Assembly (NCBI GenBank): GCA_023459495.1
Contig: JAEWTL010000127.1
Span: 95,070-159,069 of the forward strand
Direction of reading: 5' to 3'
Source: Bacillota bacterium
Lineage (GTDB): Bacteria > Bacillota > Clostridia > Christensenellales > SZUA-584
DNA: 64,000 nucleotides
In this document: piece after piece, positions 33,700 to 42,786 of the stretch
Numbering within the stretch: position 1 is the first letter of the stretch
How the letters are laid out: every line of letters starts with the position of its first letter
The notes under the pieces: generated by a model
Database searches by the model: none
Seen by the model: the letters and a program-made list of their open reading frames with translations, nothing else
What the model was told of the DNA's origin: nothing
Translations under genes and position numbers: made by a program

Positions 33700-34287
33700 T
33701 CAGACCGCCTCCTTCCCGGTTTTCACGCGGGGCCTAGCTATCTGCAGAAGCCCTCCAACGAGCAGCAGCAGCGAAGCCAGCGCCATAGGCAGGATTGAAC
33801 TGGCCAGCAAGCTGAAGATAAGAAGCAACCCGGCCGCGGCAAACACCATTACGCTGCCCGCTACCCGTGCCACCTTTGCGATTGCCGCGCCTGCAAAAGC
33901 GATAACCGATGAAATCAGGCAGGCAATTACGCAGAACTTCAACCGTGGGATATAGTCATCCATGTGTCTATAGATCCGCGAGAGGTCGTCAAACGCGTCC
34001 ATCTGATACGTATCGCCGATATCACGCAACTCTTCAGCGTCCATGTTTTGCAGGATCTCGGAATACTTGTCCACGTACTCGTCGAGTTCTGTTTGCCACA
34101 GGATTGGTACATCGTGATACTCGCCGATATCACGCCAGAGCAGCACCAGATCATCCTCGTTCTCTTCGGAAAATGCCGAAATGTCGCTGCCCGCAAAGAA
34201 GTATGGACCGGTGATGACAAGCAGGACGGAGAACAATATGGCGAAGATGCCGCCGATCAGGCTGAATACGAAGCCCGCCTTGTTCAT
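33700..34287 (-). CDS. Four-helix membrane protein, DUF4064-like
   Basis: A 195-residue homologue of the downstream protein in plan: N-terminal TM (GFVFSLIGGIFAILFSVLLVI), an acidic loop of about 80 residues, then three membrane segments. Start behind AAGGAGG. Its stop codon touches the next start, so the genes are translationally coupled. Function unknown. Confidence 0.68.
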   Translation of the reverse strand: MNKAGFVFSLIGGIFAILFSVLLVITGPYFFAGSDISAFSEENEDDLVLLWRDIGEYHDVPILWQTELDEYVDKYSEILQNMDAEELRDIGDTYQMDAFDDLSRIYRHMDDYIPRLKFCVIACLISSVIAFAGAAIAKVARVAGSVMVFAAAGLLLIFSLLASSILPMALASLLLLVGGLLQIARPRVKTGKEAV

Positions 34288-34296
34288 GGTTCCTCC

Positions 34297-34617
34297 TTAG
34301 TGCTGAGGCTCCCGCACCGGCGCCAGCGCCAGCGTTGCGCTGATAATAAGCAGCACTGCCGAAACTGACTGCCACGGAAAGCCGAAATATGTAACGGTGA
34401 TCAAAGCAATTGCCATGATCACCGAACCCATTACGTGATGCTTGGGTACCAGCAGCGCACCGAAGATTCCCACCACTCCCCCAACCGCACATATCACCGC
34501 AGCCAGCTTGTCCGGCTGCCCGGCATAGGGAAGCACCTCAAAATAGGTCAGCGCGGCAACTGCCACGCCAACGATGCCTCCGCACAGGCCGAACCAGAGT
34601 TCCGTCTTTCTCATCAT
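34297..34617 (-). CDS. Small three-helix membrane protein
   Basis: A 106-residue hydrophobic protein (MMRKTELWFGLCGGIVGVAV...) with three or four membrane segments, similar to the membrane part of the two downstream proteins. First gene of the three-gene operon, nine bases before the next. Start behind GGAGAAAGG. Confidence 0.65.
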   Translation of the reverse strand: MMRKTELWFGLCGGIVGVAVAALTYFEVLPYAGQPDKLAAVICAVGGVVGIFGALLVPKHHVMGSVIMAIALITVTYFGFPWQSVSAVLLIISATLALAPVREPQH

Positions 34618-34649
34618 GCCTTTCTCCGGTTTCCTTTTTCTTCATAAGT

Positions 34650-34678
34650 ATTATACAACAGACAGCGCGCAATGGCAA
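34650..34678 (-). promoter_or_regulatory. Promoter of the DUF4064-like operon
   Basis: Minus strand TTGCCA (34678-34673), 17-base spacer, TATAAT (34655-34650). Confidence 0.78.
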
Positions 34679-34698
34679 CGCGCCAATGGAATTTACTC

Positions 34699-34950
34699 TC
34701 ACGTTTCGGTCTTATACTTCATACGGGTGGCGTTGCCTCCGCGGATGTGGCGCTCATCCTTGTTCTTCTGCAGCACTCGGGCCACCATCTTTGCGGTAGC
34801 CGGAGCAATGGCTGTCAGACGCTCGGTCAGGTCCTTATGCACTGTGCTCTTGCTTGTGCCAAAAGCCTTGGCCGCCTGCCTCACCGTCGCACCATTCTCC
34901 AGCACATAATCCGCGATATGCCGTACACGATCCTCGATATACTCCTTCAT
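34699..34950 (-). CDS. spoIIID: Stage III sporulation regulator SpoIIID
   Basis: An 83-residue DNA-binding protein acting in the mother cell. It closely follows the SpoIIID pattern: YIEDRVRHIADYVLENGATVR, the helix-turn-helix AAKAFGTSKSTVHKDLTERL, then RHIRGGNATRMKYK. ATG at 34950 follows AAAGGGGG; a GTG seven codons upstream is less likely. CATACAAG at 35008-35001 resembles a SigE -10 box (CATACANT), consistent with mother-cell control, but no clear -35 was found. Confidence 0.93.
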   Translation of the reverse strand: MKEYIEDRVRHIADYVLENGATVRQAAKAFGTSKSTVHKDLTERLTAIAPATAKMVARVLQKNKDERHIRGGNATRMKYKTET

Positions 34951-35099
34951 GAATACAGCCCCCTTTCTCACATTGCTTCATGTTTATGTGGGAACGAGGG
35001 CTTGTATGAGTTTTTGTTGACGGTTTGCAGCAACGTTATGGGGTCAAAATCAGATGATAGCTGCATGAACAGCGAATCCCCATTATCCGGTAAATTTTG

Positions 35100-35128
35100 T
35101 TGCTTACAGCAAAAATGAAGTATATAAT
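35100..35128 (+). promoter_or_regulatory. Promoter of the ethanolamine operon
   Basis: TTGCTT (35100-35105), 17-base spacer, TATAAT (35123-35128). The leader of about 70 bases to the amidohydrolase holds no antiterminator hairpin of the EutV type and no B12 riboswitch that I could see. Confidence 0.7.
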
Positions 35129-35204
35129 AAACGCATGCATCGCCGCATATTCATACCGTAATCATCCCCTATAAAAATAACATGTCATATTCAGGAGGTG
35201 GATC

Positions 35205-36785
35205 ATGAAAATATATAAGAACGCCTTTTTTATCACATGCGAACCAAAGAACAACGCCACCCATTCCGTCATGGCAGTAGACAAGGGCCGAATTGTCTGG
35301 ATCGGCGATGAGCTGCCCGAACAGTATCGCGGCGTACCTGCCGTTGATCTCAGCGGCGCCACCGTCACCCCCGCGTTCGGCGACACACACATGCACTTCG
35401 AGTCGTTCTGCATGTTTGAGAACACGTTCTTCATCATGGAAGTCCGGTCTTTGGATGATGCTGGGAATGTAGTGCGCCGTTACGCGGACAGCCATCCGAA
35501 GGACAAGGTGCTGCTGGGCTTTGGCTGCAGCGCTCATACTGTGAAAGAGAAGCGCCTGCCCGTCAGAGCCGATATGGACAAGTGGACGGACCGACCGCTC
35601 ATCATCATCAAGTACGACGGCCACGCCGCAGTGTGCAATTCCGCGCTGATGGCGATGCTGTCAGACGAAGTGAAAAAGGACCCCGGCTGTGATGCGGACA
35701 CGGGCTGGCTGTATCAAAACGCCTTCTTTAGCGGCGTCAATGAGGTTACGGCTAAGGTTCCCTCGCTTTCCATCGTGGCGGGTCTTTCGAACGGTGCGGA
35801 CGCCCTCGCCAAGGCGGGCATCGGACTGGTGCACAACGTGGAAGGCGTGGGCTTCCCTAAAGACCTCGACGTAGACATGTTCCGCACACTCGCCCCCGGA
35901 TTACCGCAGGCGTTCCGCATGTTCTTTCAGACGATGGACGTGGACGCGGTAACCAAGCGTGGCCTTACGCGTATCGGCGGATGCTTCAAGCTCGCGTTGG
36001 ACGGCTGCTTTGGCTCGGAGGATGCCGCTCTGACTGAACCCTACGCCAACAACCCCAACAACAAGGGCATGCTCTACTATACGCAGGAGCAGGTGAACGA
36101 CTTTGCCGTCAAGGCCAACCGCGCCGGGCTGCAGATTGCCATGCACGCGATCGGCGACGCGGCGGTGGAGCAGGCTATCGTGGCTTATGAAACGGCGCTG
36201 GCTGACTTTCCCCGCGAGGATCATCGGCACGTGCTCATTCACTGCTGCCTGTGCTCGCCAGAACAGCTGGACCGCATCGCCAAACTGAAGGTGTCCCTCG
36301 CGGTGCAGGCGCCCTTCATCTACTGGAAACAGGAACCGGACGAATACCTGCGTGCCATCCTCGGCGACAAACGCAACGACAACCTGAACCCGCTGCACAG
36401 CATGATAAGCCGCGGTATCACGGTAGGCGACGGTTCGGATGCGCCCTGCACGCGGCCCAACCCGATCTACGGCATGTACTGCGCTGTGAACCACCCCAAC
36501 CCAGCGGAGCGCATTTCGCCGTTGGAAGCGCTGATGATGCGCACCTATACCCCTGCTTATATGTCGTTCGACGAGAAGGACCGCGGCAGCCTGACTGCGG
36601 GCAAGATCGCCGACTTTGTGGTGCTGTCGGATAACCCGCTCACTGTCGATACGGACAAGATACAGGATATTAAGGTCAAAGAGCTCTATCTTGGCGGCGA
36701 GCCTTACGAGACGAAGAAGCGCGGTGCGGCTGGCCTGCTGGCCAAGGCTGTAACGAGCAAGCTGTTCCATAAGGAGTTCATGTAG
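35205..36785 (+). CDS. Amidohydrolase, YtcJ-like
   Basis: A 526-residue metal-dependent hydrolase. FGDTHMHFE is the HxH motif after strand 1; the carbamylated-Lys region, AMHAIGDAAVEQ, HVLIHCCL and DGSDAPCTRPNP follow in the order expected for the amidohydrolase-3/YtcJ group. Substrate unknown. It is the first gene of the eut operon; the eutA start immediately follows its stop. It may release an amine or amide-linked ethanolamine precursor, but that is only inferred from position. Confidence 0.86.
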   Translation: MKIYKNAFFITCEPKNNATHSVMAVDKGRIVWIGDELPEQYRGVPAVDLSGATVTPAFGDTHMHFESFCMFENTFFIMEVRSLDDAGNVVRRYADSHPKDKVLLGFGCSAHTVKEKRLPVRADMDKWTDRPLIIIKYDGHAAVCNSALMAMLSDEVKKDPGCDADTGWLYQNAFFSGVNEVTAKVPSLSIVAGLSNGADALAKAGIGLVHNVEGVGFPKDLDVDMFRTLAPGLPQAFRMFFQTMDVDAVTKRGLTRIGGCFKLALDGCFGSEDAALTEPYANNPNNKGMLYYTQEQVNDFAVKANRAGLQIAMHAIGDAAVEQAIVAYETALADFPREDHRHVLIHCCLCSPEQLDRIAKLKVSLAVQAPFIYWKQEPDEYLRAILGDKRNDNLNPLHSMISRGITVGDGSDAPCTRPNPIYGMYCAVNHPNPAERISPLEALMMRTYTPAYMSFDEKDRGSLTAGKIADFVVLSDNPLTVDTDKIQDIKVKELYLGGEPYETKKRGAAGLLAKAVTSKLFHKEFM

Positions 36786-38129
36786 GTGAATTTGATCTCG
36801 GCGGGCATCGATATCGGCACGACCACCACGCGGGTCGCCCTGTCGCGTATCACCATCACGGATACGGCCCCGGCCTTCAGGCTGCCCGACATGCGCATCA
36901 CGCACAAGCAGCTGCTGTACATGGGCCCGGCGTATTTCACGCCGCATTTACATGGCGAGGTGGATGGCCATGCGCTGGCGGCTATCATCGAGGCGGAGTA
37001 TGCTGCGGCAGGCTTTGGTGCACCTGAGATCGACAGCGGCGCGGTGATCTTCACCGGCGAAGCGGCGCGCAGCCGCAACGCACCCGAGGTCGCGGAGGCG
37101 CTCGCGCGACTGGCAGGTGGCTTTGTCGTGGCTGCAGCGGGCGCGGATATGGAAGCCGTGCTGTCTGCTAAAGGCTCAGGCGCGGCTGAGCTCTCGCAGG
37201 GTCGATGGCTGTTGCACACTGATGTGGGCGGCGGCACCTCGAACATCTGTCTGCTCATCGATGGCGAACCCACAGATACGGGGTGTCTCGATATCGGTGG
37301 GCGGCTCGTGAAGTACTTCGCCGGAACGAAACGCATCGAATATATCGCCCCGGCCATCAAACGGCTCAATCTGGGCATCTCTGAAGGCGATACGCTGTCC
37401 TCCGAGCAGGAAGCGGCCGTGGCGGACGCCATGGCAGATATCCTCGCGCAGGCGCTATATTTAAAGCCCCAGACGGAACGCTACATCGCGGTGCTTGCGG
37501 ATCATGGCATCGCGCAGCCCCCGGCAGGCTGCATCTGTACGTTCTCGGGCGGCGTGGCGGAGCTGTTGTACAGCAGCCGAGGCGCTGATTATGACGACAT
37601 CGGCCCGGCACTGGCCCATGCGATTGCACGCAATCCGCTCATCTCCCTCTCGCTACGACCCGAAGAAACGGGCGGCGCGACAGTGACCGGCGCAGCGGAT
37701 TTCACTATGGAATTGACAGGGAGCACCATCCACGCGGACGCATGGGATTTCCCGCTCAAAGGCCTGCAGGCTGCAGGGGTACGCCTCTGCTGCCGCGAGG
37801 ACATCGCGTCTTTGCCTGCCGCGCTGACTGTGGCAGCCCGGCGTTGCGAAGGGCATTGCGCGTTTGCATTCGAGGGTTTCTCCGGCGCGGGCTTTGTAGA
37901 CGTTGAAGCCATTGCGCAGGCAGTCGTTTCCGCGCTTTCGGGTGACATTATCCTCGTCGTCAAACGCGATATGGCCAAAGCGCTGGGACAAGCCCTCTCG
38001 CGCCGAACTTCGCAGCGCGTACTGTGCCTCGATGGTCTTACGGTGAAAGACGGGGACTTTATTGACATCGGGAAGCCTCTGGGCGGCGTTTTTCCGGTGA
38101 TCGTGCATACATTGTTTTTCGGAAGGTAA
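36786..38129 (+). CDS. eutA: Ethanolamine ammonia-lyase reactivating factor EutA
   Basis: EutA reactivates the B12-dependent lyase by exchanging damaged cobalamin with ATP hydrolysis. The 447-residue product has the actin/Hsp70-like phosphate loops SAGIDIGTTTTR at the N-terminus and LHTDVGGGTSNICL near residue 145. GTG start at 36786, ten bases after AAGGAG and directly after the amidohydrolase stop. Followed by eutB. Confidence 0.93.
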   Translation: MNLISAGIDIGTTTTRVALSRITITDTAPAFRLPDMRITHKQLLYMGPAYFTPHLHGEVDGHALAAIIEAEYAAAGFGAPEIDSGAVIFTGEAARSRNAPEVAEALARLAGGFVVAAAGADMEAVLSAKGSGAAELSQGRWLLHTDVGGGTSNICLLIDGEPTDTGCLDIGGRLVKYFAGTKRIEYIAPAIKRLNLGISEGDTLSSEQEAAVADAMADILAQALYLKPQTERYIAVLADHGIAQPPAGCICTFSGGVAELLYSSRGADYDDIGPALAHAIARNPLISLSLRPEETGGATVTGAADFTMELTGSTIHADAWDFPLKGLQAAGVRLCCREDIASLPAALTVAARRCEGHCAFAFEGFSGAGFVDVEAIAQAVVSALSGDIILVVKRDMAKALGQALSRRTSQRVLCLDGLTVKDGDFIDIGKPLGGVFPVIVHTLFFGR

Positions 38130-38132
38130 CGG

Positions 38133-39488
38133 ATGAAACTGACCACTCGGTTGTTTGGCGAAACCTACGCATTCAGTAACGTTAAAGAGGTGCTCGCCAA
38201 AGCCAATGAAATCAAAAGCGGTGACGTGCTGGCCGGCATCGCCGCGCGTGACGCCAAGGAACGCGTCGCAGCCAAGATCGTGCTGTCTGAGCTGACCGTA
38301 AAGGACGTGACGGAGAATCCCGTCGTGCCTTATGAGCAGGATGAGGTCACGCGCATCTGCATCGACGATCTAAACAGAGAGGCTTACAGCCGCCTTTCCG
38401 GCATGACCATCGGCGAGCTGCGCGACCATATCCTCTCGTGTGGAGAACAGGAACTAAGCACGCTGGGCCGGGGGCTCGCACCGGAATGCGCGGCAGCGGT
38501 CGCCAAGCTGATGGGCAACATGGATCTCGTATATGCCGCATCGCGCATCCGCATAGAAGCGACGTGCTGCACCACCATTGGCGGACCAGGCGTTCTCGCT
38601 TCACGGCTGCAGCCCAACCACCCCTCCGACGACCCGGACGGCATCACCGCATCTGTGCTGGAGGGCCTCTCCTACGGTGCAGGCGACGCAGTAATCGGCC
38701 TCAACCCGGTGGACGACCGCACCGACAGCGTCTCCGCGGTGTTGAAGCGGCTGGACGAGATCAAGCAGAAATATGCCATCCCCACACAGATTTGTGTTCT
38801 CGCGCATGTGACCACGCAGATGGACGCGGTACGCAAAGGCGCTCCGACCGACCTCATCTTCCAGAGTGTAGCGGGCAGTCAGAAAGGCAACGAATCGTTC
38901 GGCATCTCCGCCGCCATGATCGAGGAAGCGCGCCAGCTCGCGCTTTCCACCGGACGCGCAAAGGGCCAGAACGTGATGTACTTTGAGACCGGGCAGGGCA
39001 GCGAGCTCTCAGCAGATGCGCATTTCGGCGCGGACCAGGTGACCATGGAAGCGCGCTGCTACGGTTTTGCGCAGCAATTCGCGCCATTCCTCGTCAACAC
39101 GGTCGTGGGCTTCATCGGCCCGGAATACCTCTTTGACTCGCAGCAGGTCATCCGCGCGGGGCTGGAGGACCACTTCATGGGCAAGCTGCTCGGTATCCCC
39201 ATGGGCTGTGACGCCTGCTATACCAACCACATGCGAGCGGACCAGAACGACATCGAAAACCTCGCGGTGCTGCTGGCTGCCGCGGGCTGCAACTATTTCA
39301 TGGGAGTCCCCCACGGAGATGACGTGATGCTGGGGTACCAGAGCACCGGCTATCACGAGACAGCCACGCTGCGCCGCTTGCTGCGTCTGCGTCCCATCCC
39401 GGAGTTTGAGGCGTGGCTGCAAAGCCGCGGTCTCTGGGAGAACGGATTGCCCACGCGGCTCACGGGCGATGGCTCGGCTTTGCTGTAA
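38133..39488 (+). CDS. eutB: Ethanolamine ammonia-lyase, large subunit
   Basis: EutB with EutC splits ethanolamine to acetaldehyde and ammonia using adenosylcobalamin. The 451-residue product has the family length and the conserved CCTTIGGPGVLASRLQPNHP, YGAGDAVIGLNPVDD and GCDACYTNHMRADQND segments. Spaced 3 bases after eutA with a weak AAGG site, so it is probably coupled to eutA. Confidence 0.96.
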   Translation: MKLTTRLFGETYAFSNVKEVLAKANEIKSGDVLAGIAARDAKERVAAKIVLSELTVKDVTENPVVPYEQDEVTRICIDDLNREAYSRLSGMTIGELRDHILSCGEQELSTLGRGLAPECAAAVAKLMGNMDLVYAASRIRIEATCCTTIGGPGVLASRLQPNHPSDDPDGITASVLEGLSYGAGDAVIGLNPVDDRTDSVSAVLKRLDEIKQKYAIPTQICVLAHVTTQMDAVRKGAPTDLIFQSVAGSQKGNESFGISAAMIEEARQLALSTGRAKGQNVMYFETGQGSELSADAHFGADQVTMEARCYGFAQQFAPFLVNTVVGFIGPEYLFDSQQVIRAGLEDHFMGKLLGIPMGCDACYTNHMRADQNDIENLAVLLAAAGCNYFMGVPHGDDVMLGYQSTGYHETATLRRLLRLRPIPEFEAWLQSRGLWENGLPTRLTGDGSALL

Positions 39489-39497
39489 GGAGGCGCG

Positions 39498-40382
39498 ATG
39501 GACAGACAGGATGTTGAGAAAATCGTCCGCGAAGTCGTAACGCGCGTGTTGGAGCAGCAGGCCGCTTCGGGCGGTGCTCCCGTTCCGGATAACCCGTGCC
39601 TTTTCCTTCCGGACATTACAGAAGAGGATATATCGAAGTGGGATTTTGTGCACGGCGTAAAAGCGCGCGAATTTGACGCGCTGAAAAGCCGCACCCCGGC
39701 ACGCCTTGCAGTGGGCAACGTTGGCACGCGCTATCCCACGCATACGCGGCTGCGCTTTCTGGCGGACCACGCTGCGGCTAAGGACGCGGTGGAAAGCGAG
39801 ATTTCCGAAGGCTTCATTCGGCAATATTCGCTGCCGGTGCTGGATAGCCTGTGCAGCGGGCGTGAGGAATACATCACGCGGCCCGACTTGGGGCGGCAGC
39901 TCACTCCGGAGAGTATCGAGGCGCTGCGCGGTCTCTGCCCCGCACCCACGGATGTTTGCATCTTTCTGGCGGATGGCCTTTCCGCCAAAGCCATTGTGCA
40001 AAACGGCATGGATACACTGCTGACCGCCAAAGCCCAGCTGGAAGCAACAGGTCTGCGTGTTGCCTCGGCTTTCCTCGTGCGCTACGGACGCGTGGGAGTG
40101 ATGGATGCGGTCTCCGAAACGCTCAAATGCCCGGTCACCTGCGTGTTGATCGGGGAGCGGCCCGGCCTCGGCGTGGCGGACAGCATGAGCGCTTACGCGG
40201 CGTATGGCGCGACGGTGGGCATGGGCGAAGCGCGCCGTACCGTGATCTCCAACATTCATGGCAAAGGTACGCCTGCGATTGAGGCCGGTGCATGGCTGGC
40301 GGAGCTGCTGCACGACATGTTCACGCTTAAGCTCTCCGGTATCGCGCTGCGGGACGCGCAGAACCGGGAGGCAAACAAATGA
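39498..40382 (+). CDS. eutC: Ethanolamine ammonia-lyase, small subunit
   Basis: A 294-residue EutC. Typical segments are RTPARLAVGNVGTRYPTHTR, CIFLADGLSAKAI and VLIGERPGLGVADSMSAY. Start at ATG 39498 behind TAAGGAGG. The stop overlaps the next start by ATGA, giving coupled translation. Confidence 0.96.
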   Translation: MDRQDVEKIVREVVTRVLEQQAASGGAPVPDNPCLFLPDITEEDISKWDFVHGVKAREFDALKSRTPARLAVGNVGTRYPTHTRLRFLADHAAAKDAVESEISEGFIRQYSLPVLDSLCSGREEYITRPDLGRQLTPESIEALRGLCPAPTDVCIFLADGLSAKAIVQNGMDTLLTAKAQLEATGLRVASAFLVRYGRVGVMDAVSETLKCPVTCVLIGERPGLGVADSMSAYAAYGATVGMGEARRTVISNIHGKGTPAIEAGAWLAELLHDMFTLKLSGIALRDAQNREANK

Positions 40383-41536
40383 CCGGCGATAAACTAAAAG
40401 CGACCGTACTTGCGGTCAACATCATCCCGGCGATGGATGCGGCGCTATCGCGTTCGCTGGAGCTGCCGGAACACATCAAAAGCATCGGCCTTATCACCTG
40501 CGACAGCGACGATGTGGGCTATACCGCGCTGGATGAAGCGACCAAACAGGCCGACGTAGAGGTGGTATACGCGCGTTCCATGTATGCGGGCGCTTCGAAT
40601 TCCAGCACCGCGTTGGCGGGCGAGTTTCTGGGTATTCTCGGCAGCCGCAGCATGGAAAGCGTGGAGAGCGGCGTGAAGGCCGCAACCGATTTCATCGAAC
40701 ATGGCGCCGCGTTCATCTCCGCCAACACGGAGGACACCGTGGCGTACTATGCGCACTGCGTATCGGCGTGCGGCACATACCTCGCCAAAACCGCAGGCGT
40801 ATCTGCCGGCACGGCCATCGCGTACCTTATCGCGCCACCGCTCGAAGCCGTAAGCGGTATCGACGCGGCCCTGAAGGAAGTGGACGTCTCGGTGGGTGTG
40901 TTGTATGCGCCGCCGACCGAGACCAACTTCGGCGGTGGGCTGCTCTACGGCACGCAGGCATCCTGCCGGGCGGCCTGCGCGGCGTTCTCTCGCGAGGTGT
41001 GCCGTATTGCGGGCTGTCGTCCGCCCGAGGTACGTATCAAACAGGAGCATGAAACCAACCTCGACCGGGACACACTCGTCGCAAAGACCCATCCGTCCAT
41101 CGCGCTGCGCGGCAAACTGGATTCCCTCTTCGCGCTGATGGTGGATATTCAGAACAAGGCCCTTGAAGAAAACTGCTCCTCGCTTGTTGCGGAGCTGGAC
41201 GACATGATCGCCGCTGTGAAGGAAGTGATGGCAGCGGATGTGAAGGGAACAACCGTGGAGCGCGGGCAGATCATCGGCCTGACTCTGGACGAACTGCGCG
41301 AGGCTTCGCATAACCCGCAGCGTTTCGGCTTTCCGGGCCATGTGATGCCTTCCCCAAGGCTTGGGCGGCTGTTTGCCTCGCTCAACTGGCTGCGCACACA
41401 GATTCGCGAGGCCGAGCTTGCCGCTGTGCGTGCCTATGAGAAGGAGCTGCCTGCCCGCGAAACCTCGCTGCGCATCATGAACCGGCTCTCCTCCGCTGCG
41501 TATGTTCTGAGCCTGAAATATACCGCAAGGTTATAA
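40379..41536 (+). CDS. EutL shell protein fused to EutT-type corrinoid adenosyltransferase
   Basis: A 385-residue protein. Residues 1-209 match EutL, a tandem BMC-domain microcompartment shell protein (HIKSIGLITCDSDDVGYTALD, YLIAPPLEAVSGIDAALK, PPTETNFGG). EutL is normally about 220 residues. Residues about 228-381 match the adenosyltransferase part of EutT (LVAKTHPSIALRGKLDSL, IIGLTLDELREASHNP, LLNLLRTK-like SLNWLRTQIREAE, ending IMNRLSSAAYVL). The EutT HX11CCX2C metal motif is not seen. The frame is continuous with no stop. Inferred roles are a shell pore and supply of adenosylcobalamin to EutBC. Confidence 0.85.
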   Translation: MTGDKLKATVLAVNIIPAMDAALSRSLELPEHIKSIGLITCDSDDVGYTALDEATKQADVEVVYARSMYAGASNSSTALAGEFLGILGSRSMESVESGVKAATDFIEHGAAFISANTEDTVAYYAHCVSACGTYLAKTAGVSAGTAIAYLIAPPLEAVSGIDAALKEVDVSVGVLYAPPTETNFGGGLLYGTQASCRAACAAFSREVCRIAGCRPPEVRIKQEHETNLDRDTLVAKTHPSIALRGKLDSLFALMVDIQNKALEENCSSLVAELDDMIAAVKEVMAADVKGTTVERGQIIGLTLDELREASHNPQRFGFPGHVMPSPRLGRLFASLNWLRTQIREAELAAVRAYEKELPARETSLRIMNRLSSAAYVLSLKYTARL

Positions 41537-41554
41537 TTAGCAAAAGCCTCTTTA

Positions 41555-41607
41555 CGAGGGCGCTGCCCTCGCGCTCCCGTCCAAGGGACCTGTCCCTTGG
41601 AAATCCC
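41555..41607. repeat. Double-hairpin repeat element, copy 2
   Basis: CGAGGGC-GCT-GCCCTCG (41555-41571), then CCAAGGGAC-CT-GTCCCTTGG (41581-41600), then AAATCCC. Same design and spacing as 19266-19320 but with compensating base changes in both stems. Lies 18 bases after the eutL/T stop and may also act as a transcript end. Confidence 0.65.
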
Positions 41608-41684
41608 TTTGTCCGCATTGTCAGCTTTATCTGTGACGCTGATTGGCATCCTTTAAGTTCAAGCTTTTAGTGCTAACTCATCAA

Positions 41685-42668
41685 CTAAAACAGGATCGAG
41701 TTCTTCTCCATATCGTCCGTATCCTGCGGTGCGCCTTTCTTTTTGTTGGTCAGCAGGTAAATTAGTTCCTTGGTCGCGGCGGACAGCGGCACCACTTTCA
41801 GCGTGGCAAGCCCGATGCTGCGCGCGGGTATCTCCTCTTCCAGCGGCACGGAGTACAGCATGCCGCTTTCAAATTCCACCGGAAAATACTCGCGTACGAT
41901 GCACGCTACACCAAGGTTGATCATCGCAAACTGTGCGAGCAGCTCAAAGTTGCCGAGCTCAAAATCCGGCTGCACATTCACCCCGTGCAACTTTAGAAAC
42001 TCCTCCACATACCGGCGCGAGTTGGTGCCCTTTTCGATGAGCATTACGGGATAGTGCACCAGCTCACTTAGAGGCAGCGGCTTTTCCGTCAGGTGAAGGT
42101 ACTTCCTGCCCACCGCAAAGCAGTCATGGATGTCCATCACGCTCGTGATACGCAGCGTTTCGTCCTCAATGGGCAGATTGATGATACCCACGTCGATCTC
42201 GCCCCGTTTGAGCATATCGATGATTTCATGCGATTTCTGGTTCGTGATATGGATATCGATGTTGGGATAATCCGTATGATAGCGTTTTAGATACGGCAGC
42301 AGATAAAGCTTGCAGATGCTGTCGCCCACACCGATGGAGATGCTGCCGCTGTCGAGCGTCTTCATCTGTGTAAGCATCTTCTCCCCGAGCGCAAGGTAAT
42401 TGAACGCCTGCTCCACAAAACCGAACAGGATCTGTCCTTCGTTCGTCAGCTTTACGCCCTTGGAGGTGCGGAACAGCAGCATGGTCCCGATCTTCTCCTC
42501 CAACTGGCGGATGGTGCGACTTACGGCGGGCTGTGTAATAAACAGCTTCTCCGCCGCCCTTGAAATACTCCCCTCCCGCGCGACATGGTAGAAAACCTTG
42601 TAGGCTTCGGTGCTGATATTGTAACGGTTAAGCTCCGGCGCAATTGGCCCGGATTCAACTTTATCCAT
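41685..42668 (-). CDS. LysR-family transcriptional regulator
   Basis: A 327-residue LysR protein. The helix-turn-helix is at about residues 21-75 (FYHVAREGSISRAAEKLFITQPAVSRTIRQLEEKIG), followed by the two-lobed effector domain (SGSISIGVGDSICKLYLLPYL). The first 17 residues extend beyond the usual start. Start at ATG 42668 with a weak AGGG site. It is divergent from adhE and close to the eut operon, so control of adhE or of both is likely. Confidence 0.92.
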   Translation of the reverse strand: MDKVESGPIAPELNRYNISTEAYKVFYHVAREGSISRAAEKLFITQPAVSRTIRQLEEKIGTMLLFRTSKGVKLTNEGQILFGFVEQAFNYLALGEKMLTQMKTLDSGSISIGVGDSICKLYLLPYLKRYHTDYPNIDIHITNQKSHEIIDMLKRGEIDVGIINLPIEDETLRITSVMDIHDCFAVGRKYLHLTEKPLPLSELVHYPVMLIEKGTNSRRYVEEFLKLHGVNVQPDFELGNFELLAQFAMINLGVACIVREYFPVEFESGMLYSVPLEEEIPARSIGLATLKVVPLSAATKELIYLLTNKKKGAPQDTDDMEKNSILF

Positions 42669-42703
42669 AACCCTGATTTATACCCTCCATGTTTAATATG
42701 CAT

Positions 42704-42732
42704 TTAACTTATTCCCACGTCCGGATTATAAT
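42704..42732 (+). promoter_or_regulatory. Promoter of the adhE-type gene
   Basis: TTAACT (42704-42709), 17-base spacer, TATAAT (42727-42732). It lies in the 118-base divergent region with the LysR gene, where LysR proteins usually bind. Confidence 0.6.
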
Positions 42733-42786
42733 ACATTGTGAAAAAATAAACAAGTTTTAAGTTTTACAGAAAGTGAGGCGTCCTGT

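Noticed and set aside
35041..35204. B12 riboswitch or EutV-type antiterminator before the eut operon
   Set aside because: The leader of about 70 bases is too short for a cobalamin aptamer, and no dual-hairpin motif is visible.
35901..36947. A 348-codon minus-strand frame over the amidohydrolase and eutA
   Set aside because: Antisense shadow of GC-rich coding DNA; no start signals and no family match.
39009..40313. A 434-codon minus-strand frame across eutB and eutC
   Set aside because: It is antisense to two clearly real genes and is composed of His/Arg/Ala-rich shadow sequence.
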